Shown: in pieces, positions 11,388 to 23,442 of the stretch
How positions within the stretch are numbered: the first letter of the stretch is position 1
Layout: the number at the start of each line of letters is the position of its first letter
Source: Dactylorhiza incarnata
Taxonomy: Eukaryota; Streptophyta; Magnoliopsida; Asparagales; Orchidaceae
Assembly (NCBI GenBank): GCA_033032865.1
Contig: JAWHQI010000028.1
Coordinates: 3,181,001-3,245,000, forward strand
Direction of reading: 5' to 3'
DNA length: 64,000 nt
Translations under genes and position numbers: made by a program
Notes under the pieces: model-generated
What the model saw: only the letters and a program-made list of their open reading frames with translations
Told to the model about the DNA's origin: nothing
The model's database searches: none

Positions 11388-14300
11388 TCACCGAAACAGC
11401 TCGAGGAACTCCTCCATCATGGTCTGCTCACGCTCCCATGAGAGTTCCTCGCGACCGCAGTTGTCCCAACAGACCTTTACCATACGGATCGCCCTGTTCC
11501 GCAACTGACGCACCTCAGCATCCTCGATGCTAACAGGCCTGACCGCCGTCTTTAGCTCACTATCCACGGGTACCTGATCCGCTGCGACCACATGCTTAGG
11601 CTCTTGCACCGCCTTCCGCAACACGGAGATGTGGAAAACATCTTGTAGCCCGCTCAGTTCCGCCGATAGTGCAAGCCTATAAGCCGCCCCGCCGACGCGC
11701 TCGATGATCTCAAACGGTCCAAGGTATCTCGGACTCAGCTTTTTCAAGCGTCGAATCCTGGATACACCCTTGAACGACCTGATCTTCAAGTAAACCCAAT
11801 CGCCAATGGCGAACTGGACGTCGCGGTGGTTCGCATTATAGTACTTCGCCTGCCTATCCTGCGCAACCAAAAGCCTCTCCTGGATCATACGCACCGTCGA
11901 AGTCGCCTCTTCGACGTCTTTCCTCTTGAAGAGCTTCGTCTCGCCCGTTTCCGCCCAAGCTAAGGGAGTGCGGCACTTCCTGCCATAGAGGGCCTCGAAA
12001 GGCGCCATCTGAATACTCGCCTGGTAGCTGTTGTTGTACGCGAACTCAACAAGAAAGAGGTGATCTTCCCACCCCTTGCCAAAATCCAGGACGCACATCC
12101 GGAGCATGTCCTCCATCGTCATGTTGGTACGCTCGGTTTGGCCATCCGTCTGAGGATGAAAGGCCGTGCTAAACTACAGCTTCGTACCCAATAGACGGTT
12201 GACTAGCCTCCAGTCGCTCGAAGTAAAGCGTCCATCTCGATCGCTGACGATGCTACGGGGCACACCGTGCAGTCGTACTATCGTATCAACATACAGCTTC
12301 GCCAACTTTTCCACTGAGTCGTCCCTCCGGTTGGGGATAAAGTGCGCCACCTTCGTCAGCCGGTCTACGACTACCCAGATGGCATCGTTCCCGCTCTGCG
12401 ATCTCGGCAGCCCATGCACGAAATCCATGGAAACATCATCGAATTTCCACTCTGGAACTGGTAATGACTTCAAAAGGCCATCGGGCTTCTGACATTCCGC
12501 CTTAACTAGCGCACAAGTGTGGCACTTGGCCACGTAGTGAGCGATGTCCCTCTTCATACCCGGCCACCAGAAAAGGACCTTCATGTCCTTGTACATCTTC
12601 GTGCTCCCCGGATGAACTGAATACCTGGTACGATGCGCCTCGTACATCAACTCATCGCGCAGCTCACCCACCTTGGGGACGCACAAACGGTCGCCTCTCC
12701 ACAGCAACCCGTCACGCACCTGAAACTGGGCATCCGGCCCACCACCAACCTCCTCCGCGTAGCGCTTTAAACTCAGATCGAGTTCTAAAGCCTGGCGGAC
12801 TCTATCTGCGAGGTCGTACTGTACCTCAGTCCAACTCAAACAAGCACCGACACTGCTCCTCTTCTCTACGCAAGAAATACCCAAGGCCTCCAGGTCACGT
12901 ATCAGGTGCTCATCATGCATCTGAATCCAGTTGGCCTGCGCTGGAGCCCTGCGACTGAGTGCATCTGCGACAACATTACCCTTCCCGGGAGTGTAGTGGA
13001 TCTCGAAGGTGTAGTCCCCAAGGAACTCCATCCACCTCTGCTGCCGCATATTCAGCCCCTTCTGCGTCAGAAGGTACTTCAGGCTCTTATGGTCCGTGAA
13101 GATGTCGATCTTCAGGCCATACACATAATGCCGCCAAAGCTTCAGGGCAAATATCATGGCCGCCAACTCCAAGTTGTGGACCGGATAGTTCCGCTCGTGC
13201 ACCTTCAGCTGGCGAGAGTCGTACGCTATTACCTTGCCATGCTGCTGCAGAACACAGCCAAGGCCGCTCCCAGAAGCGTCGGTGTAGATCTCGTAGCCCT
13301 CTGTGCCGCAAGGCAAACATAAGATCGGCGTCGTGGTAAGCCGCCGCTTCAACTCCTCGAAAGCCTGCGCACACGCGGGCGTCCAAATAAACTCTTGCAT
13401 CTTCCGTGTCAGTGTCGTAAGAGGCAGCGCGATCCGTGAGAAGTTCTCCACAAAGCGCCTGTAATAGCCGGCCAGCCCGAGAAAGCTACGGACCTCCGCT
13501 ACAGTAGAAAGAACAGGCCACTCCCTGATGGCCGCAACCTTCACCGGATCTACCGCCACACCCGCTCCACTAACCACATGGCCTAAGAACGCAACGGAAG
13601 GTAGCCAGAACTCGCGCTTCGAGAACTTGGCATACAGCTGGTTCCTCCTCAGAACCTCCAAGACTACTCGCAGGTGCTCACCGTGCTCCTCCTCGGACTG
13701 AGATTAGACCAGTATGTCGTCAAGGAAGATGACCACGAACCGGTCGAGGTACTCTCGGAAAGTCCGGTGCATCAAGTCCATAAACACCGAAGGCGCATTA
13801 GACAGCCCAAACGGCATTACGGTGAACTCATACTGCCCGTACCTTGTACTGAAGGCAGTCTTCGGGATGTCGCACTCCCTGATCCGCACCTGATAATAGC
13901 CGGACCTCAAGTCCAGCTTCGAGTATACTGTCGAACCAACGAGCTGGTCGAACAAGTCGTCTATCCTCGGAAGAGGGTACTTGTTTTTCTCGGTCAGCTT
14001 GTTCAGCTCCCGATAATCGATGCAAAGCCGCAGGCTACCGTCCTTCTTTTTGACAAAGAGGACCGATGCACTCCAAGGTGAGGAACTCGGACGCACGTAG
14101 CCCTGCTCAAGCAGCTCCTGCAACTGCATCTTCAACTCCGCCAACTCCTTCGGAGCCATACGATACGGCGAGCGGGACACAGGCTTAGCGCCCGACACCA
14201 ACTCAATCGTGAAATCTATCTCCCGCTGCGGTGGAGCACCGGGGAGATCGCTCGGGAACACATCGGGGAACTCTGAAACTACCGGAACATCCGCTAGGCT

Positions 14301-14786
14301 GGGCCTCGGCGTTGGAGCCTCCACTAGAGCAAAGAATAACTCTGCTCCCTGTCGCACTGCCTTGGACACCTGGAGAGCAGATATCAGCATCTTGCTCGAT
14401 CCACGCATGCCCGCAAAGACCGTCTCACGATCGGCACACTGCCCAAACCTCACCTCCTTGGTGGTGCAATCGATGCACGCACGCTGTTCCGACAGCCAGT
14501 CCATGCCAAAGATTACATCGAACTCAACCAGGGGGAGTAACGATGCTTTCAGGTCATACTCCTGACTTCCAACTAGAATCTTCACGCGGCAACTCCTCTC
14601 CACACGTATCGAATATCCATTCGGCAGTAGGACCTCCAGTCCATCTGCAGAAGCAATCGACGGCGCACCAATACGTTGGACAAAGTCCGACGATAAGAAG
14701 GAGTGCGAAGCTCCAGTATCGAAAAGCGCTCTTGCCGGAACGCCTAAAACATTTACAAAGCCTACGCCGCTAAACAAGGTTAGCAT
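11388..14786 (-). pseudogene. Gypsy (Tekay/Del-like) pol with two premature stops
   Basis: Order on the minus strand: aspartic protease ([10 protein letters not shown]), reverse transcriptase with the active site FLDDILV near 13710, RNase H ([10 protein letters not shown]), integrase with the HHCC zinc-binding domain ([12 protein letters not shown]) and the DDE core ([16 protein letters not shown]), then a chromodomain-like tail ([24 protein letters not shown]) ending at 11388. Protease-RT-RNase H-integrase order with a C-terminal chromodomain is typical of chromoviruses. The reading frame is the same throughout but is cut by TAA at 13704-13706, directly after the RT active site where relatives carry Tyr, and by TAG at 12174-12176 in the integrase core. 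Each is explicable by one base change, so loss of function is recent. Confidence 0.92.
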
Positions 14787-14836
14787 AAATACTAAAATAG
14801 GTATATAAAACAGTAAGGACTGTATCTTAAATTATT

Positions 14837-15936
14837 CCTGTCACGACGTCTTTGGCTTTGATAGCCTCCTGCTGACCAAGATTGAAGACTCTGGGCTGCG
14901 GGGGAGCCATACGGGAGGCAGTGGACTCAGCCGCCTTCCCCTTCTCAGAATAAGATGACCCAGTCTTCTTCTCTGACCTTGGAAGTTCACTGCGTCAATC
15001 TCGAGAGAAATGGCCAGGCTTGCCACAAGTAAAACAAGTAAGAGGGCCACGTCCAGACGACGCGCCCGAAGCAGAGGGAGCTGGCCCAGATAATCGAGCC
15101 TTCTTCCAGCGATTCAACTTCCGCAACTTCACCGCACTCGGCGCCTTGCTCTCCGGCACTGTCTCAGCCACAGCCACCTTGCCCTTCTCCCTGAGCATGT
15201 CCTGCTCAAGCGCTCGGGCTGAACCAACGAGGGTCGTGAAACCCTGTGTCAACGGCCCTGTCAGAAGGTACCGCAACTCACAACGCAAGCCACCGTAGAA
15301 CCTGTTCACCCTTCTCCCCTCGTCATCGAAAGAAGTCCCCGCGTAACGCCCGAGGCGGGTGAACTCGTACAGGTAGTCGTCAACCAGTCTATCATCCTGC
15401 GTCAGAGCCAAGAACTGGTTCTCCATCGCGATCTGCTGCGATGGAGGCACATACCTTGCCAGAAAGATTCCCGAGAACTCTTCCATCGGCACATCAACCA
15501 GTCGCCTTCCCGCAAACTGGCGCCTCTCAACCTCATCCCACCACCGCCTGGCTTCCTTTTCCAACAAGAAAGTAGCGAAGGTCACTTTCTGCGCTTCATC
15601 CGACTGTGTCGCTGTCAGAATTCGCTCAACATGTGACAGCCAGTCCTCGACCTCAGATGGGGATTCAACCTCGGTAAACAGAGGAGGTCGAAATCCCAGG
15701 AAGTGCTTCAGTTGTTGGTCAGCAGCACGCCTCACGGGGACCTGCTCCGCTCTTAGTGGCTCTGGGGCCACTTCCTGCACCAGCGGTTGACCTTGCCTTC
15801 CAGGCTGGCCATTCAACACAGCTAGAACGGCTTCTGTAGCTAGAACGCGACGGTCCCGCTGCACTTCGAGTGCCCTACACAAGTGCAACACATAGTTAGG
15901 CGACAACACAGTCGCAACTAACAACAAAAGGAACAC
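14837..15936 (-). pseudogene. Gypsy gag, truncated
   Basis: Capsid-like region of a Ty3/gypsy gag: KHFLGFRPPLF, the VEDWLSHVERI and RRWWDEVERR blocks, and a nucleocapsid zinc knuckle CFTCGKPGHFSRD. The knuckle should end in Cys four residues after the His. That codon is TGA here (14995-14997), so the stop removes the last zinc ligand. The same frame continues beyond the stop as a Ser/Lys-rich linker to a TAA near 14828. Pol lies in another frame after a short AT-rich spacer. The N-terminus (MFLLLL...) is not gag-like and the true start may be lost. Confidence 0.85.
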
Positions 15937-16100
15937 TCAGGTTCCAAAATCGTGCAATAATTGTTGGTTTGTTGTTACATTTTATTCCTAAGTGGACATT
16001 TTTGGGTTTATTTTACGTCTCGACGGTAGCGCACACACGTGCTCACCACCCCTTAAAAGAATTCGTCCACGAATTCCTTAGAAGGATACGGAAACCTTAG

Positions 16101-16112
16101 AAGCTGATACCA
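16101..16112 (-). other. Primer-binding site of the gypsy element (tRNA-Met)
   Basis: Minus-strand TGGTATCAGCTT lies three bases inside the 5' LTR, matching the 3' end of initiator tRNA-Met in its first nine positions. It fixes the transcription direction as minus and identifies 16116-18416 as the 5' LTR. Confidence 0.85.
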
Positions 16113-16115
16113 ATT

Positions 16116-18416
16116 TGTAACACCCCCATCCGTTAAGAAGCATATGACAGAAGGTCCGGCCGGGGCCCTACGCCATATACTACCAAACATACGGGAACGT
16201 CACTTAATTGAAATACCAAATGACACTAAACAACGAACCTAACTCAGAGCATTCTATGCGGAAGCAAAAGAGAGAGAGACCGGATAAACCCCAAAACCCG
16301 TACCCGGGTATGTCCACTTCTAATAATAGGAATAAAAGGTTTTACACAACAAAAGAGGCATGACGGCCTTATAGTTTACCAACATCGGCGCGCAGGCCGG
16401 CCATACATGGAAAGCAAAGGACATCAAAAGGACTTTAAGGGCCGCAGCATCACAAGGGCTTCAGCCCGCTAAGAGCCCGCTATGTTCCCGCTCGGTCCAG
16501 CACCTGTACAACAAGCCCACCAAAAATGGTGGCAAAATAGGGCAACGGTCAGCTAAAGCTGACCAAATTATAACGACCCCACCCCTTCGAGGGGGTGGCA
16601 GTTCTAACCATCCCTGCAAAATAGTCTCAGCAGCATATATATATATATATATATATATAAGAGTGCGACTAGCAAAGTCCACAGTGGTTCATACATATGC
16701 AACATCACAAACGTGGGAATGGCCCCCACGTCCCGTGCTCTCAGGCACTCTTTGGTGTACTCCGCCTTCCACCACCATCCACTCTTGATGGCTTTGCCCT
16801 TCGAGGCTAAAGTCGGTGGCCCGAATACCAGGGCGCTCCCGTACTTTAATTGTGAACAATCCGTAGTCCGAAGACTCTTTCCCATTGCCTCCCGACGTGC
16901 TGTACGAGCCTTACTAGTCAGGTGCTGCAATGGTGCGGTTTCAGGTTCGCCAAATGCCCGTTGTTCACAGCTCTCGTTGTACAACACGAAGAGCGGGTAT
17001 GGCATCCCCTCAGCCCAGGTATTCTAAATTAGCCGGCCCTACGGGCCGCTAAGTCATCCACCAGGACACTTTCACAGGTCGGGCACACAGGCCTCAGGTC
17101 CTCTCAACAGGTGGGCACAACAAAATCACCAGAACCAAGTCTGGGAGCTGTCGCCTGGTGATATTCAATATCGCCAACGACAGTAAACAGAACTCCTTTT
17201 CCGCTTCTAACATCGGGTGCTTCCCGGGGCACACCCCCAGGCGTTGTTGCGCATGCAGTAACACACTCTAGTCCTACGAAACAGGATATCAACACGGAGT
17301 TTTCCCCCGGCATGCACAATATCAAAAAGCATCACCAATCCGGACGAACCGTCTCGGATGGGCTTCACACAACGCGCATAAGTCCATTTCACGCATGGAC
17401 TCTACATGAATGCAAGATTTGACGGGGATAACACAAATCGACTTGTCGGAGGCCACGACCTCACCCTTTGGGGTAGGGGCCTCAACGATGCACGGAACGG
17501 ACTAGAACATGTCCAAATGAGGGTAAAGAGAATCGTTACCCTTGCGAGCCGCTTCGGAGCCATAGGTTGAACGCCACGGATTTGGTTTCCGCACACCGGT
17601 CCGAGCTCCGAAATGACCACGTGAGTTCTTCCTCGCACTTCGCCGGCCAAGCTCAAGCACCACGGCTACGCACGATGAAGGCGGAAACCCTTGCTGCTCC
17701 CCGCCAGTGCTTCCAATCGGCCACCTCCAACCAGTGCAAGAGCTCTATCCCTAGTCGACAAGGGGCTCGACTCGGGCTTCTCCTTCCAGCAGCAAAACGA
17801 GAAAGAGAGAAGGGGGCTTGGGTCCCTCCAGGCCGACGAGAGAGAGGCCAGGCCGACGAGAGAGAGGAGGGAGGAAGCTTCTTCCTCTTAGCTTGCGGCT
17901 GCCCTAGCTCCAGGAAATCGAGAGAGAGAGAGGGAGAAGAAGAGGGCTCGGGCTCCTCCTGGCGGCTGCTCCACGTACCGAGAGCGAGAGAGATCGGGAG
18001 GGGGAAAACGAGAGGAGCGAGATCGTGAATGAGAGGGAGAGGGGGTATTAGGGGTTTTATCAAAACCCTAGCCCATCCCTGCTATCCGCAGTGCTCCTAA
18101 CCGTACCCCATTAATGATTCGATCGGCCCGATCTCCTTCTCCGCTCAAATTTGCGGAGCAGAGTAAACAGGGCGCACGAGCATCGGTGCACGGTCAGTGG
18201 TCGTGCGCGAAGCACCTCCACTGATCGTGCGCGCTTACCGCAACAGCACTCTGTTTTCTTGTGAATTAACGCACGATCGCTGGCGCACGATCACCGGTCG
18301 TGCGCGAAGAGAAACAATGGTCGTGCGCGAAGAGCTGCTATGAAATTCCAGCCTATTCCGAGCGCAGCACCACCTCTCCGCCTAACTCGCTGAACTACGA
18401 TTTTTGGGATGTTACA
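16116..18416 (-). mobile_element. 5' LTR of the Tekay-like gypsy element
   Basis: A 2,301-bp copy of the 8991-11282 LTR. The main length difference is a longer (TA)n run at about 16636-16660, and scattered substitutions separate the two copies. The element ends at 18416 and is followed by CATCC, repeating 8986-8990. Full element length is 9,426 bp. Confidence 0.93.
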
Positions 18417-19050
18417 CATCCATATGTATTCCATCAATCACTCCAATAAAATCTTGTAAGTATGGCATATATCGAGCATCATTTAATATTTATTTGTATA
18501 ATCTCGATGAAATGTTCATCTGTAGGCATTTTGACATCTGAAGATAGTTTCTTAATGACAGTTGTACCCTTCGAAAAATATTTGCTTATTGTTTTCATTG
18601 AGTGCTGGAATCGCCCGCCTGCAAGTGTAATTGATTGGTTATGAGTTAAAACTTGCAATGTTATTGCAAGTATTTCTCGTGAAACAGTCCTCCTAGATTT
18701 GTATAGACCATGATGTTGTCCGAGTAATTAAAAAAATCAACAAATACGATCTTCGTCATCCTAAAAGAGATGAAAAATCCCTCATGGTGACCGTTGAGAA
18801 GTTCTACATCCCACTTAGCTCCAATTTGGTGTGATCTCATGCAAGTATTGCTTCTGCTGATGATGAACTAGCCTCATGCAACTGACACCCGACCAATGTT
18901 AGATATTGTTGACCACAAATAACTTTATTACGAATGACCCAGTAAGCTACTCTTTGTTGAGTCTCGTCACTAGAATTATTTGTGATATCTGATGATGTCA
19001 TCTTAACTCTGCAATAAACATAGATGTTAAACATTAATATTTCAACATTG
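18417..19050 (-). pseudogene. PIF/Harbinger transposase remnant, copy 2, N-terminal part
   Basis: Continuation of 8285-8990 after removal of the gypsy insertion. It aligns in order with copy 1: the word tatcgagcatcattta at 18470 equals 3515, and the block at 18880-19000 equals about 3920-4040. Many substitutions and indels leave no open frame. The MYB/SANT partner gene seen in copy 1 is not evident to the right of this copy. Confidence 0.75.
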
Positions 19051-19081
19051 AATGATATTGTAACATATTTCAAATGAGCAT

Positions 19082-19190
19082 AAGCACCTCAAAAGAAATA
19101 AATAACTGTAGAAACTAACATTGTGATTATAGTAATTATCTCATAAAGAGTTTTCTACTTTATTTCTTTTGATATATTAGGTGCTTGGGA
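19082..19190. repeat. Short inverted repeat
   Basis: Imperfect arms AAGCACCT...CAAAAGAAATAAA and TTTATTTCTTTTG...AGGTGCTT face each other across about 40 bases, so the region could fold into one long hairpin. It may be a small MITE or a fold-back remnant. No target duplication is obvious. Confidence 0.55.
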
Positions 19191-20079
19191 TAGACTATTT
19201 TACACTTGTGTATGAATATAATGGACATAATGCGCTTTTGGTACATTGTCATGTTTATCTTATTGTAACATTTAGTGTATGGGGTCTCTTTTATTATGAT
19301 GATTTTTCGTACTTTGAGTACCGTGAGATCGTTTAAATGATGAGTATGTTTCTTATATCACGTTATAATATTTTATTTATTGAGATTATATCTTATGAGC
19401 CTGATTGGACCCATATTATATTATGGATATAGGTGAAGTGTTATATTTTTTTGTATTAGAGATAAGTTAGAAAGAAATGTCCATGTAAACTGAAAGTGCA
19501 TAAAAAGATATGAGAATCCTAGTCTAATTACTTTTGAGGGGGTGAATAAAATAATAAAAAAATTAACTAGAAACGATTACAAATCCAACACACAGTTCAC
19601 AGAATATATCATAATAGTATGTAAAAATAGTAAATATAAATATACTCTATAAAATAGAACATCCAATGACATACAAAACTTTACAGAGGCTCCCCTAAAA
19701 TTTATGTAAGACCTCCTCAGAAAGCGTCACCAGCCGGGAGATCTTGTTGCACACGACTGTCAATACCCGATGCTGAAGTGACTAATAGAAGAAAGGAGGT
19801 ACGCCCATCTCCAATCCCTCTCGTTGGTCACTCTGATGTCATGCATCGACGGTGATGCTGAGCGAATAATGTTCACACATTAATTGAGTAAGTTAACAGC
19901 TATAAATTGATAGACTTAATCAACGAAATATAAATTTAGCGGAAGACTATTTACAATATATTATCTTAGAAGCTTATATACACAATAGCATTGACAATGA
20001 CATAATTACTAATACGTAAACGAATAGTTAAGCGACACTATATCACATTAAATATGCTTCTAACGATAATAATTACAAA

Positions 20080-20119
<40 letters not shown>
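19191..20119. other. AT-rich region with a possible copia LTR fragment and (CA)n/(TA)n
   Basis: No gene. From 19491 the sequence tgaaagtgca...gagggggtgaataaa reads on the minus strand like the 3' end of a copia LTR (CACCCCCTC...TTTCA), so a decayed LTR may occupy about 19491-20080. It does not match the LTR-like start at 37016, so it may not belong to the copia body on its right. A (CA)n then (TA)n microsatellite at 20082-20126 abuts the truncated pol. Confidence 0.45.
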
Positions 20120-20126
<7 letters not shown>

Positions 20127-21695
20127 GCCGCTTAAACATTGTCACTGAGAAAGTGGCGCCTTATCTCTATGTGCTTAGTTCTGTTGTGGAGAACATGATT
20201 GGAAGCTATAGAAATAGCACTAGAGCTGTCACAAAATATTGTGGAATTGACAAGAGAAAAGTTGTAGTCTAACAACTGATTTTGCATCCACAGTATTTGT
20301 GAGCAGCAGCTTCCTGCATCTATATACTCAGCTTCAGCTATAAAACTGGAGACTGTGGTTTGCTTCTTGCTAAACCATGAGATCTGTTTAGCACCTAGGA
20401 ATTGACATATTCCTGAGGTGTTTTTTCTATCCAGCATGCATCCAACATAGTCTGCATCTGAATAGCCAACTAATTCGAATCCAGATTCTACTGGATACCG
20501 CATGCCAAGATCAAGTGTACCCTTTAGATATCTGAGTATCCTTTTTACAGAACTCATGTGGGATTCCTTGGGGTTAAACTGAAACCTAGCACATATACAG
20601 GTAGCAAATATTATATCTGGTCTGCTAGCTATCAGGTAGAGAAGAGAGCCAATGGCTGCTCTGTAAGTCTTCTGATCAAAGGACTTACCCTTTTCATCTC
20701 TATCTAAAACAACATTAGTAGACATGGGGGTTTTCATGACAGAGGCATTTTCCATCCCAAACCTCTTGATGAGTTCTCTAGTATACTTGGATTGGGATAT
20801 GGAAGTGTCATTTGCATTCTGCCTTACTTGGAGGCCTAGGAAATATGATAGCTCCCCCATGCTACTCATTTCAAATCTTGACTGCATTAGGTATGCAAAC
20901 CTTTTGCATAGTGATTGATCTGTTGACCCAAATATAATGTCATCTACATATATTTGTACTAGTAAAAGTTGATTCTTATGTGCTCGTGTGAAGTGTTCTA
21001 TCCACTTTCCATCTTTCAAAGGAGTGTTCTAGAAGGAAAGTGGATAAGGTCTCATACCAAGCTCTTGGAGCTTGCTTGAGGTCATACATTGTTTTATCTA
21101 ACCTATATACAAAAGAGGGAAAAGATGGATTGACAAAACCTGGAGGCTGCTCCACATACACTTTTTCCTGAAGAGTTCCATTTAGGAATGCAATCTTCAC
21201 ATCCATCTGATAAACCTTAATCTTCATGTGTGCAACATATGCAAGGAACATTGTAATGGCCTCCACTCTGGCTACTGGAGCAAATGTCTGGTTGAAGTCA
21301 ATCCCCTCCTCTTGCCTATATCCTTGAGCCTTAAGTCTGGACTTGTTCCCGACTATGACTCCTGTTGAATCCATCTTATTTTTGAATACCCATTTTGTTC
21401 CAATGACTGGGTAATTCCTTGGTCTCTCAACCAGCGTCCAGACCTTGTTTCTCTCAAATTGGGTTAGCTCTTCTTGCATTGCAAATATCCAGTGAGGATC
21501 ATTGTCTGCTTCTTCAAACTTCTTGGGTTCATATTGAGAGAGAAAACATTGCAGCATTGTTTCATTGGTAAGTTGATTCCTTGTCTTTACTCCAATTGTC
21601 AAATCTCCTATAACTTGTGTTGGAGGATGATCCTTTAGGGTAATCCTGGTTCTTGTTGAATTATTAAGGAGATTCTTTTCTTCCTGAAGATCCAC
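20120..21695 (-). pseudogene. Old copia element: RT and RNase H
   Basis: Minus-strand Ty1/copia pol, C-terminal part. The 20976-21695 ORF has the linker and RT start ([40 protein letters not shown]). After a frame break near 21010 the 20132-21019 ORF gives [13 protein letters not shown] (RT active site intact), the SDADYVGC...KNTSG RNase H block and the TKHIEIRRHF end. The protein stops abruptly at the (TA)n/(CA)n run around 20120, so the last pol residues and the adjoining 3' LTR are missing or replaced. Confidence 0.9.
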
Positions 21696-22564
21696 TTACT
21701 CATTGACAGTGAGAGCACCATCTTCAATCTCTAGAATGATCTCAGTGGCTGGTTTTTCAGGTGCTATAAGTTCCTCTTCATCTGAATCAGTGTCCACTGT
21801 CTATTTTCCTTTATCTTGACACACTGATGAATGATCCATGATGCTGAGTCTTTCAACTTGCTCTGCTAGTTGGTCTTCTTCCTGCAGAACAGTGTTGGTG
21901 GAAGTTCCCTTCCTCTTATAAAACATGTTAGCTTCATCAAAGACCACATGCACAGACTCTTCAATCTAGAGAGAGCTTTTATTATAGCGCCTATAGGCCT
22001 TGCTTGATGAGGAATATCCCAAAAATATTCCATCATCAGCCTTCTTGTCAAATTTGGAAAGATGACTTTTCCCATTGTTGAGGATAAAGCAAGTACAACC
22101 AAAGATCCTAAAGTAAGTGACTATAGGTGCCTTTCCCTTCAATAACTCATAGGGAGTCTTCAACTTTGTCTTGTGAATGAGACTTCTATTCAGAACATAG
22201 TTGGCAGTATTCACCGCCTCAGCCCAAAAAGACTTTGGCAAATTGGACTCAGCCAATAATGTCCTTCCTGATTCAATTAAGGTTATATTTTTTCTTTCAG
22301 CCACCACATTTTTGTTGTGTGTGTGTGTGGGGGGGGGGGGGTCTATGAGCTGAAAAATGTTGTCTTATCCCTTCATCCTCACAAAATCTACACATTAACT
22401 GATTTTCAAACTCAATACCATGATCACTTCTGATCACAACAACCTGAGTGTTGAATTCAGATTGAATCTGTCTAATGAATCTTGAGAGGATCTTGAAGGT
22501 GTCTGACTTAGCTTTTAGAAAGAACACCCGGCTGAATCTAGAAAAATCATCAACAATGACTAGA
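21696..22564 (-). pseudogene. Old copia element: integrase
   Basis: Minus-strand continuation: integrase core [12 protein letters not shown] and RSDHGIEFENQ (22297-22569), then the C-terminal half (22307-21966) with the GYSSSSKAYR block. The core is broken exactly where the family has the conserved TPQQNG segment, which has been replaced by a CA/G-rich slippage tract at 22313-22341. The 21700-21965 linker also has stops. The upstream half of the integrase lies beyond the 5S-derived insertion at 22570-23437. Confidence 0.88.
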
Positions 22565-22569
22565 GTATA

Positions 22570-23437
22570 TGTGAGGACCCTGACCACAGGCTGGCGCACC
22601 AGCGCTGCCTTTCATCCCATGCCCTCACATGGGCCGCAACTCATGCCACCCCAACCCTCTCCGCGCCTATTCGGTCACGGCAGGTTGTTGGAGACCGCAA
22701 CCTCCCTGTGATGAGAAGTGATCCAGTTAAGCGCCTCTACAGGGACTTCTCAGGAGGTGACCCATCCCAAAATTGCTCCCATCGAAGCACGCTTAACTAT
22801 AGAGTTCTTTCACTTCTCATCACCAATTGAGCTTTGAGCTGCAGCTCAATTGGTGATGAGAAGTGAAAGAACTCTATAGTTAAGCGTGCTCGGATGGGAG
22901 CAATTCTGGGATGGGTGACCTCATGGGAAGTCTTTTTATGTGAGGACCCTGACCACAACCTGGCGTACCAGTGCTGCCTTTCGTCCCAGGCCCTCACATG
23001 GGCCGCAACCCATGCCACCCCAAACCCTCTCCACGCCTATTCGGCCACGGCGGGTTGTTGGAGACCGCAGCCTCCCTTTGACGAGAAGTGATCCAGTTAA
23101 GCGCCTCTATGGGGACTTCCCAGGAGGTCACCCATCCCAGAATTGCTCCCATCCGAGCACGCTTAACCATGCAGCTCAATTGGTGATGAGAAGTGAAAGA
23201 ACTCTATAGTTAAGCGTGCTCAGATGGGAGCAATTCTGGGATGGGTGACCTCCTGGGAAGTCCCCGTAGAGGCGCTTAACTGGATCACTTCTCGTCAAAG
23301 GGAGGTTGCGGTCTCCAGCAACCCGCTGTGGCCGAATAGGCGCGGAGAGGGGTTGGGGTGTCATGGGCTGCGGCCCATATGAGGGCCTGAGATGAAAGGC
23401 AGCGCTGGTGCGCTAGGATGTGGTCAGGGTCCTCACA
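22570..23437. mobile_element. Palindromic 5S-rRNA-derived (Cassandra-like) insertion
   Basis: An 868-bp block starting TGTGAGGACCC and ending GGGTCCTCACA, flanked by the duplication GTATA (22565-22569, 23438-23442). It consists of four pieces of one roughly 265-bp sequence: reverse (22570-22833), forward and truncated (22841-22938), reverse (22939-23167), forward (23170-23437). Each piece carries a 5S rRNA-like segment. In the last copy (about 23199-23263) gttaagcgtgct and gggatgggtgacctcctggg match the intermediate element and box C of plant 5S genes. Plant Cassandra TRIM retrotransposons carry such 5S segments in their LTRs. The inverted arrangement is not the normal LTR layout. Removing the block rejoins the integrase reading frame at YT/LVIVDDF. 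Confidence 0.82.
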
Positions 23438-23442
23438 GTATA

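Noticed and set aside
19491..20080. 3' LTR of the old copia element
   Set aside because: It looks LTR-like but does not match the LTR start at 37016, so I did not pair them.
22570..23437. Genuine 5S rRNA genes
   Set aside because: The segments lack the 5S 5' part and box A, are inverted and truncated, and sit in an insertion with target duplications.
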